Source: Ascidia mentula
Taxonomy: Eukaryota > Chordata > Ascidiacea > Phlebobranchia > Ascidiidae
DNA: 64,000 bases
NCBI GenBank assembly: GCA_947561715.1
Contig: OX387205.1
Location: forward strand, 7,941,001-8,005,000
Direction: 5' to 3'
Under the pieces are notes generated by a model. That model was not told where the DNA came from, searched no databases, and worked only from the letters and a program-made list of their open reading frames with translations. Within the stretch, counting starts at the first letter, position 1, and each line of letters begins with the position of its first letter. The translations under genes and the position numbers were made by a program. Shown piece by piece: positions 52,286 through 64,000 of this stretch.

Positions 52286-54452
52286 ATGATTCGAGCAAAG
52301 CAAAATGACCTTGACAAGTTGTACGCGCCACATATGCAGTGGAAGTTCCTTTGCTGGTCCTTGTTTTCATATAAGTCGCTGGCTGTCGTAGGTAGCTCCA
52401 TCCTGCTGGCCCTTTTGGGATCTTCTGCTAGGGGAGACAGTTTTCTTTTTGCTGTAATGCTATGGCGAAACTGGGATCGTTTTCACTTCATTAGTTTGCC
52501 ACTTGGCGGAAACGTTGACATTGACGTACAGAAGCACGAAGTTGGAAGTGTTGCTGCAACATTTCATGCAACAAATGCAACTTCATCGGGAATTTTACAC
52601 AACTACTACTTGGACGATGCTCATTACTTCATCATATCGTCGCTAGTCAATTCCTATCTACTATTTTTTTTAGTTGGGGGCTTTTTGCAGTGGTGAGCGT
52701 ATATTTTTGGTATTGATTTTCCTTCTATTATTCGAGTGTAGTCAATGGCGTGTTTAAGTAATTGATTCGGAGCAACGCCCCTTGAATTAGTAACTAAGCA
52801 TTCAGCGTACATTAGGTGAAACTTTGATTTTCAATTGACCTGTTGTCATTTGATCGAACACAAAACGTAAACTAAGAACAATAATTAGAAATAAATATGT
52901 TTTGTTCTGACAAAAAGTCAAATTTGGAACCTGCAAATAGGAGATTTAGAAGAGCTTGCGCGCGGTTTTGAATGCTCATTTATAACTGGTAACGACCTCT
53001 GCAGGTATTACTACGTACGACAACGCGATCGACCAAAAGACTGGAAATGTCAGCCCGACAGGTTCCTGACAAGAGAGGTCAGACAATAAATTGTATCGTA
53101 AACAATTGATCCTTATTAAGCATTATACGACAGAGCAAAAAATTTACCAACGTAATTTGTAGTTAAATATACTTTTTGTTGTTTAATTAGAATGAACGAC
53201 ACGAATTTTTTCTTGGGGCGGCTTGCCTCTCGGTCAATGCGACCGTGTCTGGAATACTCTCAGCATATGTCTATAACGGTGGTCCGAACATACCAATTTA
53301 CTATGACGTGCGTGAATACGGCTGGATCTATTTGGTTCTTTCAACCGTGGTGTTCTTTCTCATGCAGGATGCCATGGCTTATTATTACCACAGGTAAAAG
53401 AAAGTCACCTAAAACCTTTTTTACAATACTTTTTTGGAAATATAAGCAAAAAACGTTTTGATGCAAAGCCACTTTAGAAATATCACTGGGTATCTTTATG
53501 TTTCATGGTTTTAGAGCGTTCTATCACAGCATTGTTTGCGGTGTACAAAATGATTTTTGCTTTCCGTAGAATGCTGCACTTCCCATTTTTTTATCGGAAC
53601 TTCCACAAGTGGCATCATCAATATCACAGCCCAACAGCGTTCAGTGCGGTTGCAATGCACCCTTTGGAGTCATTGGTTTTCCAGGTACGCGTTTTAACTA
53701 TATACAATACATGGCGGATTTAGGAACTTGGTGATGTCTTACCGTTTCGAACCAAGGAACCGCTTTTGTATTTTTTTAAAATTGGTGTTACATGATACCT
53801 TCAGCTTTGTCTCTTGAATGGTGCCGATAAATAGGAATCCTCACCCGCATGTTAAATCTGTTCTCGACGTTGTATGGCACAATACAAAGACGCAAATCGC
53901 AAAAAGTGATATGAGTACGTTTAGATTGCTCTTTTGATGCCACTTCTCGTGATTCCAATGCACTTCATGGCAGTGATCGGCTGCTTTTACTACCTTTATT
54001 ACTTTGGATTGATTGACCATTCAGGCAAGTTTATTTACTTGAATAAACAAACCTATAGCTATGAACATCTTGCCATTACTTTATGCGTTCGTAACCTCGT
54101 CTGTGCAAGATTTTCAACTTTTAACAAAATCAATTTATCGGGTTAACTGCGCGCTACTGTTTTTATACAAAAAATAACGAAAATAAGCTGGACGTCTCTA
54201 GTAAATTTCAACCGTAGCAAATTAGTCTCAAACCGACGCCGGACTTTTTGTTCAGGTGTTGATCTGAACTCCGTGTGGCCGTGGCAACCCCCGGTCATGT
54301 TTCATGACGATCACCACAAATATTTCCATGTCAATTTTGGTTTCAACACCCTCATATTCGACCGAATCCACGATACACTGCGTCGCAAAGATCGGGAATA
54401 TAGCGAATCCATTTTCTACGGAAAGGGACGACTGATCGAAAAATCTAAATAA
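52286..54452 (+). CDS. Fatty-acid hydroxylase / sterol desaturase superfamily membrane enzyme
   Basis: This is a di-iron membrane oxygenase; the family acts on sterols, fatty acids or sphingoid bases in the ER. The exons are 52286-52692, 53005-53077, 53191-53393, 53570-53684, 53925-54024 and 54256-54452, with phases 2, 0, 2, 0 and 1, giving 364 residues. All three histidine boxes are present: HRMLH, HKWHH and HDDHH, followed by KYFHVNFGFNTLIFDRIHD. At least four hydrophobic segments are visible (for example SLAVVGSSILLALLG, SLVNSYLLFFLVGGFLQ and WIYLVLSTVVFFLM). Intron 5 uses a GC donor (GCAAGT). It is more like the SC5D/ERG3 and FAXDC2 branches than alkylglycerol monooxygenase, but the substrate cannot be read from the sequence. 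Confidence 0.85.
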
Positions 54453-57400
54453 TCACGTTGTTTGGACCGAAGCGCGTACAATCGTATATGCAGGTCCTCG
54501 ACACCTCAAACTTTACCTGAAGTTTGTGCTTATCATATATTGTTTTGCTTAAATTCCATTTCTAAATCAAATTAGTAATTAGCATTTGGCTAAATATATA
54601 CACATAGTATTAAATCATTAGGTTCAAGTGGGTAATATACCGCAACTTTTTGTCAAAATTGATATTTTTGGAAGCAACAAAAATCTACATTTTGCAACAT
54701 AGCTTACCTTAAAGTGTTGACATGGAATTTTCTATTTGTTTGCTCCGACGTTTTGCCTCGTCATGATGAGCCGTTAACAAAGCTGAGAACGACTTTAAAC
54801 GACCTTATTTGTGGACCTGCGCACGCTGTACACAGAATGGAATGGGAGTAAATACTTTGCAAAACTAAGTACCTGTTTTGATGTTCTGTTTCTAGTTGGG
54901 CGTCATTGGTTTGTTCTTGATCTGATATAATGTTGTGCTATTTTAACCCTGATTCTGCGCACGCTGTAAACAGAATGGAATGGGAGTAAATACTTTGCAA
55001 AACTAAGTACCTGTTTTGATGTTCTGTTTCTAGTTGGGCGCCATTGGTTTGTTCTTATCTGATATAATGTTGTGCTATTTTAACCCTGATTTCTAGCGTT
55101 CAAAGGAAATATAGCCAAAATACTACTTTTTACTAAATTTAATATTGTTGACTGAATCGAGTAATTAAGGACTATCCTAAAAAGTTTTACCTAAGTTACA
55201 TTTTCTACTGTGTTGATATGTTGTGACACCATCTTGTGTTTTGTTTAAGTGACTGATGTTTCTTGCACATGACTTCGCTTTGGCACATTACTACCAGTGT
55301 TACTATCTGTATATGATGCACATCATAAATATCAATTTTTTATGTCGCTAATACTGTGTTCACCATTTACGTTCCCTGACCAAGTTGTTCCGCAAATTCA
55401 TTCAAGTTCAGGTTACCACATCCCGTGTTTTGTCTTGTGTTTAAATTGCTGTCGTTCTTGTCCAGTCCCCTGGACAACGGTGCTACGATTTTTGACGAAA
55501 TCAGTTTGTCTCAAAGTGATGAGTGTATCAAAATTGTAGCGGCGACTTGTAAATAAGTAAAATTTTTGTAAACATGGACATTTGTTTTTAATTCTGTGTT
55601 TTCCATTTGATTTTGAATTACAACTGTACATTATGGTGCGATTGTGGTGTGATGAAAATACACTCTTTGAATCATTCGTGATTAATATGAGTGTTGAAAC
55701 AGAATTCATATTTTAGAAAGCTGTAGATTCTGAATTAGCCTCGTAAAATGTTCGTGGCATCGTGGTCATCAAAGCGCTAGATTTTTGGATTTACATTAAA
55801 AATCAAAATAGCATGCAATTTCAATAACTAAAAATAAAAACGGGTACAAAAAGCCAGCAGATCCTAACGTTACCCGTGGCGTGCGGATAACACACGTTGT
55901 TGAACTTAATAGCAAAGGACTACTTAACAGGAGGTCCGAGGACTGATCTTTTGAGTACCTTTGATTAAAAATTTGTCAATTTGCTGCATTGCAATGTGTC
56001 TGCTGGAACTGTTGTAGTGTTGTCATGACGATTGTGATGGCCTGCTTTAACTCTGTCGCATGGGTTTGCGCTTTTCCGCTCAAGTAATATAGTATATAAT
56101 GCTAACGAACGTGGACCTTTGTTTCATATGCTACATGATAATTTTTGCAAAGCCTCGGGGTTAACTGCAGGCAAATATTTCCGGGAAATGAGACGCTAAT
56201 GTAAAGTTGTACAAGCCCATTGTAAATAGACAAACATTTTTTGCGAATCAGCAAACATTTCAACGTGGGTAAAGCACGTAGGCCACTTGTTCCTTTGAAC
56301 TGCAGCGATGTTTCCTGAAAGTATAACGTTCAGTGTAATTTACAGTAAACGCAGCATATTTCTATAAGTCTGGCAATGGCGACTTTCGTAGTTTTTTAAT
56401 TTATTTTCGGAATACTAGTAATGAGAATTGTTTTATAAACAGATATTTGGCGGAAAACCAATCAGTTTGGTTTGTATACACCGAGGTATTTGACCACGTG
56501 TTAATAACACCGAACTGTATGATTCACCTACATTGTTTTTAAAAGCACATTCTTTTACCTTAAAATCGAAGAAAATGACTCATTGTCCGCCATAATATCA
56601 GGTCAGTACCTATTTAAATTTATACACGACTCAGCAGTGCCCCTAGGTGAAGAGAAATTAACAGGGAAGAGTGTAACAAAGATTAACTTTTAACTCCTAT
56701 TGTAGATTCCAAACCAAAATTTCGTTCTTTTCGTTACTGCTTTTGTTATGCTTTCTATGTTTGGCATTTACTTAACAAAGGCTGCGCAGTAGCTCTGCGC
56801 GGGCAGACCGCGTGTTAGGCTTTGCTTGCTTCTGATGTTGCCAGTGCTTGGTAATGTTTTTTTGAACCTAAGGATTCTATTTGAATAAGGATTCTATTTG
56901 AATAATTGTGTTTATATTCTATTTGAATAAGCTGTGTAAAATTTGGAAATTTTGCCTGCTGACTGATCGGTCCAAAAACAGTTTGAAACCGTTCCATTTT
57001 TGGCGCGTTGTTGTGCCGGTCGTTCCTGTATCGAATACAAGTGTCTGTTGTGTTCCGCGGGCTCGGCCACCTAGGAGAATTTGGGACGCGTTTGGGCTAA
57101 AGGCCAAAAAACTGCTGTGTAGCGTGTAGCGCCGCCGATCTGCAGAAAAAGCACGTTACACCTATGGTGCTGAGATAAAATATGCTATCAATAAAACTAA
57201 CAGGTACTCGGGACATGCTCTCAAGTTTGTGAGCATGATGCAAATGTAAGTAATCACCGAGTGAAGTGTTAATATTGTCTTTTTTCTGTTTAGGTATTTG
57301 TTATAGGCCCGGCAAAACCAAATATGTGAAAAAATACCATTTTTATGTAAAACGTAACAGAAAATTAGAGTCCATCTGAACATTTCTGTGAACCTTTCAG

Positions 57401-58563
57401 AATCTAAACAGCTGCTGGTTTTTTGGGACAGTCTGGCCTTCGTTGGGGCATCGTGCCTTCGTACGACTTAAGTTTATTATGAATGGTAGCCTACATTTCT
57501 ATAAAGCAATTAAAGGCTTAGAATCAATGTCAGCTTTCATACTGACCATTGTTTATTTAAATAAAACCCGAGTGAGCACTAAACTTGTTTAGAGATTTTA
57601 TTAGTTTTAATCACCAGATCATAGTACATAGTGTTTGTTTTACTAATTTCTAATATAACATATAACAACATGATATGAAGGTTTTACGTTTGTAATATAA
57701 CGTTGTTTCGTCGTATGATTTATCGATTGAATTTGCTAAACACGGTATATAAGTAATTTAATGCTCTGAATAGCATTTCATACCATGAGCTTTTTTCTTC
57801 ATCGCATCTTGAAATCTTTATCTCCGTCGAATCAACAACCGCATTGCGTGGCTCCAAACCATGTTCAGCAAACCTGCCGAACATGCTGAAGATTTTCAGT
57901 ATGTTTCGTGCAAGATCACGGCAGCGACACAAAGAGTTTTTTTAAAGGGAAAGTCACGTTAGTATTTTTTTAGTTTGTATTTGTCCAACAAAATTTATCA
58001 GGTTTTGACTGAAATAATTCCACTGACTTTTCATTGTCAAGTTATATGCAAAAGCTTTTCCATTTCAAAATAAACCAAACGCCCAGCAACCAGCCTGGGG
58101 CTATACAGGTACCGTTGAATTTCGAAAGCTAATAAAAATCGTTTACACAGGAAACCGGGCCTGGGCGTGTGAAGGTTGTTGTGCCAGGAGATTTGTGACA
58201 ATGACAAATTCAGGTCATTGTCTCGAGTTTCAAGTATGTTTATGAAAGTGCAGCCTGTAGGTTTAGAAGGTAATAACACTAAATTACCGTGCACAATTTT
58301 GTCGGGGTACCACGTAAGTTAGTGACGGGTACAAGTTAGGCATATTTATTTTGACAAACTCGCTTAAAAGTGAAAATGTTTATACAAAGTGACCTTATTG
58401 TAAACACTATCGTATTTGGACACTGAGGCAGAATTTAGTCAGCAGTTATTCGTAGCGATAGGGGGTTTAACAGGTAAAGATTTGTTCTTAAATTAAACCT
58501 TTACTGCTTTGGTGCAGAATCACAGCTGCTTAGTTAATTTACTGACAGACATTTTATCTACAA
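54453..58563. other. Long intergenic region
   Basis: No gene is supported in these 4.1 kb. It holds the 138-bp duplication described separately and, at about 56873-56935, three nearby copies of ATTCTATTTGAATA. Minus-strand frames at 57720-57932 and 58037-58294 have no recognised domain. Confidence 0.5.
54818..55093. repeat. Tandem duplication, 138-bp unit, two copies
   Basis: The unit starting TGCGCACGCTGTA at 54818 is repeated from 54956 with only a few differences, so it is a recent local duplication. It is noncoding. Confidence 0.9.
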
Positions 58564-61500
58564 ATGGGCAAACCAGCAATTGGTGGTTCAGTGATTATCT
58601 GCGGCGACTTAAACAACAAAAGGAGGAAAAGACGCATGTATAGGTCAGCCAGATTGAAGGCCTCCTTGGCCAAAATGTGTATCATGCTTGTGTTTTGCGT
58701 TTTTACGTATGTGGTTGTGGACGATCATCTTCAAAAATCCACCAAAATTGTTGAAATAAGTAAGTACTTTTTCACTTTATCATCATTTGTGATTCATGGT
58801 TCTTCAACATTGTTATCACGACATTTTATAATTATCATAATTCGGTTTGTAAAGCACTTTGCTACATAAACGTACAAACGTTATAAAAAATTGAAATTCC
58901 ACAAATATATCTGCGCCACCGTATTTGTTTTGACACTTTTGCGGTGGCCGACTTGGTACCGTGTTCCATACCGCAATTGTCGACGTAATTACAAAACAAG
59001 GCAGTGGCCAATGCCTTCGGGCATTTTGATTAGCAGCTGCTTCAACGATTATGTCAGACATACGTCCTGGCGGCATCCTCTGTTCTTCAAGTTGTGGCCG
59101 CAGACCTAAAATTATGCGGACCTTTCTTAAATTATTTAGGCCACTCTAAAACCCACTCTAAAGTGTTTGAACCATTTTTTTAATCTTTAGATGTTTCCAA
59201 TGAATGGTTGGAAGGTCTTCGACAGCATCGTTCGGTTTTGATTACAGACACCTCGTCATCTGCTCATAAAGACTTGGAAGATTTGAACAATCAGCCAAGA
59301 AGTATAGATAAAATTATTGCGACTGAGCAATCGATTGTTGCACTACAAACAGAAAAGTTTGTGGAAAGTGACGCACAAAGCGACCCAACTGATGAGGAAC
59401 TCATTGAAACAGCTTTGTCAAATTTCCCTCAGGTGCTTACCAGAATGAAGAAAACAACTACTTGGTTGACAATCAAATTATTGTTTGTGTTTTTTTTCTG
59501 CTTAAGGAAGCGCCAAACTCAGCTTTTATCTTTCACAACAAGTTGCCTAAAAGCGGCAGTACAACGATGAATAATATCTTTAAAGTCCTTAAACGCCGGA
59601 ACGGGTAAGTGCCTGTAATTATGACCTGTCTCCCTCCTGTCAAGAACGTACAAAAAATTACGTCAGTACAACTAATTTATACTATTATACCCCCGCAATT
59701 TATATGAAACTATCGTATATCCTGGAAAATTGTGACAATGTAATTATTAACAATAAGGACAAACCCAGAAATGGAACAGAAGTTGCGGCCCGTGTTGAAT
59801 TGAAACAGCCTTGTCTTTTGTCGTTAAAGTACATGGTTGCACTCAAAGAAGATTTGCTAACTTCTAATCCAGCTTATGTATTTAATGACGTCAGTCATTT
59901 TTGGTATTACAAACGTATGGAACGCTTGTTCAAATAAACAATGGCAGTCCTGCCAAAAAACTTAACATGAAGGTTGCGCGGTGCTATGTAATAAAACACA
60001 TCTTGCTTTATAACCAAATTGTTTGTCTTTGTTACCATAAGACTGTCTGGAGATTCCTATACATGATTTAACGAGTTATGAAAGAGGTTAATTTATGCGT
60101 GTACAACGCTTGATTGAAAAATTTAATTTCTAATCGTGATGTTGCAGATTTAACTTCTTGAAGTTGGATCCCATTGTGACTCCTTTTCACGACCCGAACG
60201 GTTTGGCGAAGGTTTTAAAAGATAAAATCAACCCACCATATTTACTTCTCAAGCACCATTACTGGATGAATTTTACCAAGTATATACAAAGCAGGAAAGA
60301 TTACGTCTAACAACTTTACTTAAAATTACCTTTTGTTTTTAGTTATAACATGGAGCAACCGACCTATATCAACGTTGTTCGTCACCCTTTAGATTGGTTT
60401 ACTTCACATTATTACTTCCATCGATATGGCTGGAAAAGAAAGCCAGGATGCCGCGTTGAACGTTGTGGAATGACCGCTGATGATTTTAATATGGTATAAC
60501 AAAGCTGATTTCTTTATAAACACGAACACAATACACTTCGTTAGTGATATTAAGGCAGGGCCCCTGTTTCGACCTAATAGTGCCCATCAGTGCAGCTAGG
60601 TGACAATAAACGTTGTTGGTAAACTTGTATTTTCCCTTATTTCTGCAGACGATTGATGAATGTGTGGCAAAGCGGCACAAGCAGTGCATGATTCCCTGGA
60701 TGTACATACCTTTTTTTTGCGGGAGCGGCAAAGAGTGCATTGAGTAAGTATCTTGACTTTCTGTGCATAATTGCAGCCTCTAGATAAGGTGAACTGTCTC
60801 CCATATTTGCCCGGGGCTGTTGCCGACTGCATAAAACCCGTCCTTACAAGAATCCCAGCAAATATTCTTTACGTCATATTTTGTCTCGAAAAAGGTTTGA
60901 TCGTTGCTTCTGTAAATCCCTGGTTTATTTAAATTAAGAACTTATCGTCAAAGAAATTGATTTTCGCTTCAACTTTGTGTTAATGTTTACTTGTGAACAT
61001 TCAGTTTCTTATAATCCTAAAAATCGGGAAATTTCTATCTCGTAAATATTGTATTTGAAACAAATACATGGGCCTAATTTACGAAACAGAGCTTGGTGTA
61101 ATGGGCATACCATAGTAAAAGTTCGCATTAATGAAAGTAATAAACAACATAAACAGACATTTTCACCACCACATAAACAGTCAAATATTAATACAGCGAA
61201 GCTGTTCCCTTCAATTTTTGCATTCATAGAAAATATTTTTTGGTTGAAAAATTGAAATGAATCATGCTGTCATCAGTTTTCGTAAGGTACAATTTTGACA
61301 AATTTAACACAAAGTCATTGATTTCAGAATTAATAACGCCGAACAAAAGAGAAAATCTCTACAAATTGCCAAAGCGCGTTTGGTGAAGGATTATTATTTT
61401 GTTGGTATATTGGAACAGTTTGAAGATACGCTTCAAGCGTTCGAGCAAATCTTGCCGAAATATTTTAAAGGAGCTCGAGATGCCTGGAGGGGTGATTGTA

Positions 61501-62293
61501 AGTAATTCTTTTGGTTGTACACAAACATGTGTGTGACATATCAAGTATGAATCACATAATGCCACAAACTATTGGCCTGGAACGATTCATTTATTTTATT
61601 CGAGTTTTGAGGGCTGCAGACAATATCGCACGCTGTTTCGACCTATAAGGTCTCATTAGTACAGCTGGTGACTGCAGCACCGAACTAGTTTTTAAACTAT
61701 AGCAGGCACAGAAATTGAAACTTTGTATTCTTTCGGTCAACGACGAATCCAACTGGATCGTCGTTTCCAACTAGGTACAAAACAACAGAAACGAACCACT
61801 GTGGAGCGCACTATGATTGCTTTGGTAGTGCTAATAGTGCTACAGGCTCGGGGATCACCCATATCATATATAAGCGTTTTTGCTTATATTTAACTGCATT
61901 TTACTTGCGGTAATTCACCTTAGATCGATAATTTTCATGTGCTATATACAAAATCAATGAAAAACGCATCGACCTTTAAACAATTTTTACAGGGATGCGA
62001 AGTTGGTTTGTTGTTGCATGTTTGATGGTTGTGAGGTTATAGTTTTGAATTAGTTATCTGGTTCTTGTAACAATACCACTAAGATAATTGTATTTGCTGT
62101 TTTAGTTGTTCAAATGAAGCAAAACCAGACCAGAACTATGAACAGAAGAGAAATGAGCGAAGAGTCGGAAGCATTTTTTAAAAACGGACCACTTAAATAC
62201 GAAATCGAATTGTATGAATTTGCAAAAAAACTTTTTGACGCCAAACTAACTAAACTCGGCGTGATTTCATCAAACAATTCAGACTTTTCATGA
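58564..62293 (+). CDS. Uronyl/heparan sulfate 2-O-sulfotransferase family enzyme
   Basis: It transfers sulfate from PAPS to the 2-position of uronic acids in glycosaminoglycans in the Golgi. The eight exons are 58564-58759, 59191-59432, 59507-59604, 60148-60279, 60343-60493, 60649-60743, 61328-61497 and 62106-62293, with phases 1, 0, 2, 2, 0, 2 and 1, giving 423 residues (UST 406, HS2ST1 356). It is a type II membrane protein: basic RRKRRMYR, then a membrane segment MCIMLVFCVFTYVVV. The 5'-phosphosulfate loop is KLPKSGSTT. The histidine region is LLLKHHYWMNFTKY (UST TRHVHFLNFSRF). The 3'-phosphate motif is YINVVRHPLDWF, and IPFFCG with paired cysteines is present. RHP replaces the usual RDP. 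AATAAA at 62574-62579 is a likely poly(A) signal. It is closer to UST than to HS2ST by the NFTKY and FCG regions, but not settled. Confidence 0.85.
60557..60597 (-). ncRNA. Decayed, truncated hammerhead-repeat copy
   Basis: The minus strand keeps stem I strand AGCTGCA, CTGATGG (last A changed), AGGTCGAAACAGG and a GGGGCCC-type stem III, but stem II no longer pairs fully and the 3' stem I strand is missing. It lies in intron 5 of the sulfotransferase gene, antisense to it. Confidence 0.6.
61595..61760 (-). repeat. Hammerhead-bearing repeat copy with one core change
   Basis: This copy is collinear with that at 41635-41815. The hammerhead occupies 61612-61666: CUAAUGA replaces C-U-G-A-U-G-A (one base), stem II GACCU/AGGUC is intact, GAAA and GUC are intact, and stem I AGCUGUA/UGCAGCC has six pairs including one G-U. 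It lies in intron 7 of the sulfotransferase gene, antisense to it. Probably inactive because the changed G is essential. Confidence 0.75.
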
Positions 62294-63484
62294 GTATTTA
62301 TCCACACCGTAATCTTTCCGTTGAATTCTTCACTTTCTCTATTTCTTCAATTGGTGTTCATTACAAACGCTTGTTATTAAGGAAACACTTGTTTATGAAA
62401 CGATACGATATTATTGTCATTGGCCCTTTTGTGTCTCGGCAAACATCCGGTGTTCGTCAAAGACGAATTTCGACTATGCCTTATATTACCCGCTCACTTG
62501 TATTTATTTGTTGCCAATGAATATATTCTAACTTGCGTTTTTTATCCAGTAGTGGTGACATATGCTATAAGCTAATAAACTGTCTTCGCATAAACAAAAA
62601 TTGGTTATAATTTATTTTAAATACAAAAAAGATGGAATAGGATTACACACAAAGCAGGTATAAATTACATGTGCTGTAACAGTTGGTTAAATCAAAAAAC
62701 GAAAAAAAATTCCACAGCAGATAACAAAATTAACGTAAACAATTGAATTAATCTCAAGTCACTTTTTTTGATAGAAGGGGTATAGATGAAAAGCAGTTAT
62801 GTTACGTGCAGCAATGCTTGGTCATGTGGGAAAATCGAAAAGAAATGCTCAAATGGAAAGCAGCAGATTTCAAAACTAAATCACGTCGTCTTTAATTGAT
62901 TCAAAAAGAGCAGCGAAGCAAATATTTTAACTTTTTGCACTGGAAAACTATATATTTTTGTGTGATATTAAAACAAAGACGGTTTGTCACGTTACATAGA
63001 AAACCTATAGCAATACGAAAGGATGAGATTAAGTTATATGGTGCCAAAAAACGTTTAATTGCTGCAGCTCATTTGAAATAAAAAAATATATTGCGGTGTG
63101 AGGGCACAATACAGCTTAAATATACTCAGTGGGTTAAATTTGCAAGCAAATGTTCGAACAAGGAGTCAATCCTATTCATTTCTTCATGTCGACTTTTTCT
63201 TCAGTGATCGGGTAAAGGAAGGAGCCATTGTCTTGGTTAGGATTTTTTCGTTTGACGCGAATCGTTCCAAAGTTCTCACTTTTACCTTTCAGACACACTT
63301 GTACAGAGTACGCTGTATCACCTGCAAAATTGATACGTTATATTGCTTCAAAGGTATTTACTACCCAAGTGCAACAAAACTGTTTTTGTCAAAACTTCTT
63401 TTTATAATACTGATTTTACTATGATGTCTCATTACGTGAAAATGTAACATTAACTTTTAACCAAGGCAGGATGTAAAAAATCAC
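62294..63484. other. Convergent intergenic region
   Basis: It holds the 3' untranslated region of the sulfotransferase gene (AATAAA at 62574-62579) and further AT-rich sequence up to the stop of the GPCR gene. Frames at 62896-63081 and 63098-63424 have no recognised domain. Confidence 0.5.
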
Positions 63485-64000
63485 TCAACCGCCATCGGTC
63501 GAAGAATATCCGGGGAGATTACTGGTTGCGGGAGAGGTTGGGGTGGTAGAAGTACTGCTGTTATCTGGAATAAGGTAACTGCCAGTGCGAGACTGTACAC
63601 GGGTGATCATTCTGCTGCCAAGACGACCCAAAGGTCTGAAGATGCTGCTTTGGATTGGTTGGAACCACATGTTGCGCAATTCAGCGCGACGGACAGCAGT
63701 AAGCATGAAGATGAAAACGCCCTTTATTTTAAGAAATACAGTATTAGGAGATTTGTTGCTTGAAATCTGTTATTTTTAAGTCAATCTACAAAAAACGTTG
63801 ACTAAATTCTCTGTTTCTTTGCCACTGAACCCATAATTTCAACACTTAAAGACAGTTCATCAGATCCTGCTTTCACTTTTTGAATGTATTGTTTTGGTCC
63901 AAAACCAAAAATAAATATAAATGTCTTACCTGCAATGTGCTGAAGAGTGCAAAGAGCCAGGACATAACTTTGTTGTAAACAACATCAGTTGACACCAATG
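63485..64000 (-). CDS. Adhesion-type GPCR (family B), C-terminal end, partial
   Basis: Two exons are visible on the minus strand: 63930 to beyond 64000, and 63485-63721, joined in phase 0. The joined sequence reads YNKVMSWLFALFSTLQ then GVFIFMLTAVRRAELRNMW. This fits transmembrane helix 7 of family B2 (adhesion) receptors, where SLQG-FIF followed by basic residues is characteristic, and then a cytoplasmic tail of about 60 residues rich in S, T and P, ending in DGG. The ligand-binding ectodomain and the other helices lie outside the window, so the subtype cannot be named. Another family B receptor is possible. Confidence 0.6.

Noticed and set aside
54745-54790. Third minimal hammerhead-like motif (minus strand)
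   Set aside because: The first box reads CTCATCA and the second AAAA, so both essential boxes are altered; similarity is only to the general repeat type.
57720-57932. 70-codon minus-strand frame
   Set aside because: No recognised domain, no partner exon and no conservation evidence in an otherwise empty intergenic region.
59704-59937. 77-codon plus-strand frame inside sulfotransferase intron 3
   Set aside because: There is no domain or splice support, and the flanking exons join in phase without it.

Overview
The window looks like a compact, AT-rich invertebrate chordate genome, most likely an ascidian tunicate (Ciona-like). This is inference: genes are split into many short exons with short introns, gene content is animal (NACHT-LRR, BCL10, SCaMC, Rab11-FIP, acid sphingomyelinase), and strong splice acceptors lie just upstream of several start codons, as expected where spliced-leader trans-splicing is used. 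No species-level identification is possible from the sequence alone.

Layout. 1-382: 5' part of an unrecognised minus-strand gene. 1055-4621: a NACHT-LRR (NLR) gene, minus strand. 6060-8840: a Rab11-FIP3/4-like gene, plus. 10756-19482: an 8.7 kb composite repeat bounded by 12-bp inverted repeats, holding three tandem arrays (121, 199 and 102 bp periods) and a broken DUF4806-like gene. 20591-21286: a MITE. 22277-22869: an intronless SPATA24-like gene, minus. 23675-26982: a heavily broken BEL/Pao retrotransposon fossil. 29785-30308: ATP synthase coupling factor 6, minus. 30865-33491: an almost complete PIF/Harbinger transposon with its two genes. 34225-36745: a BCL10 orthologue, plus. 37216-37746: a hAT-type MITE. 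39446-44584: a SCaMC-type calcium-regulated mitochondrial ATP-Mg/Pi carrier, plus. 46086-46983: a two-DM9-repeat protein with a SOCS box, minus. 47558-50654: acid sphingomyelinase, minus. 52286-54452: a fatty-acid-hydroxylase/sterol-desaturase family enzyme, plus. 58564-62293: a 2-O-sulfotransferase (HS2ST/UST family), plus. 63485-64000: the C-terminal end of an adhesion-type GPCR, minus, running off the window.

The genes do not form an operon or pathway. Three have plausible innate-immune roles (NLR, BCL10, DM9-SOCS), but they are separated by unrelated genes and no functional coupling is implied.

The most striking observation is RNA rather than protein. A dispersed repeat carries a hammerhead self-cleaving ribozyme. 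The copy at 41653-41712 (minus strand, in a SCaMC intron) has the full conserved core, three helices and a GUC cleavage triplet. Three decayed relatives lie at 27308-27350, 60557-60597 and 61612-61666, all in the same orientation and two of them in introns of the sulfotransferase gene. Two further minimal hammerhead-like motifs of the type known from Penelope-like elements occur at 752-793 and 43373-43418.

All exon boundaries were placed by eye from GT/GC-AG signals, reading phase and family similarity; no alignment or folding program was run.
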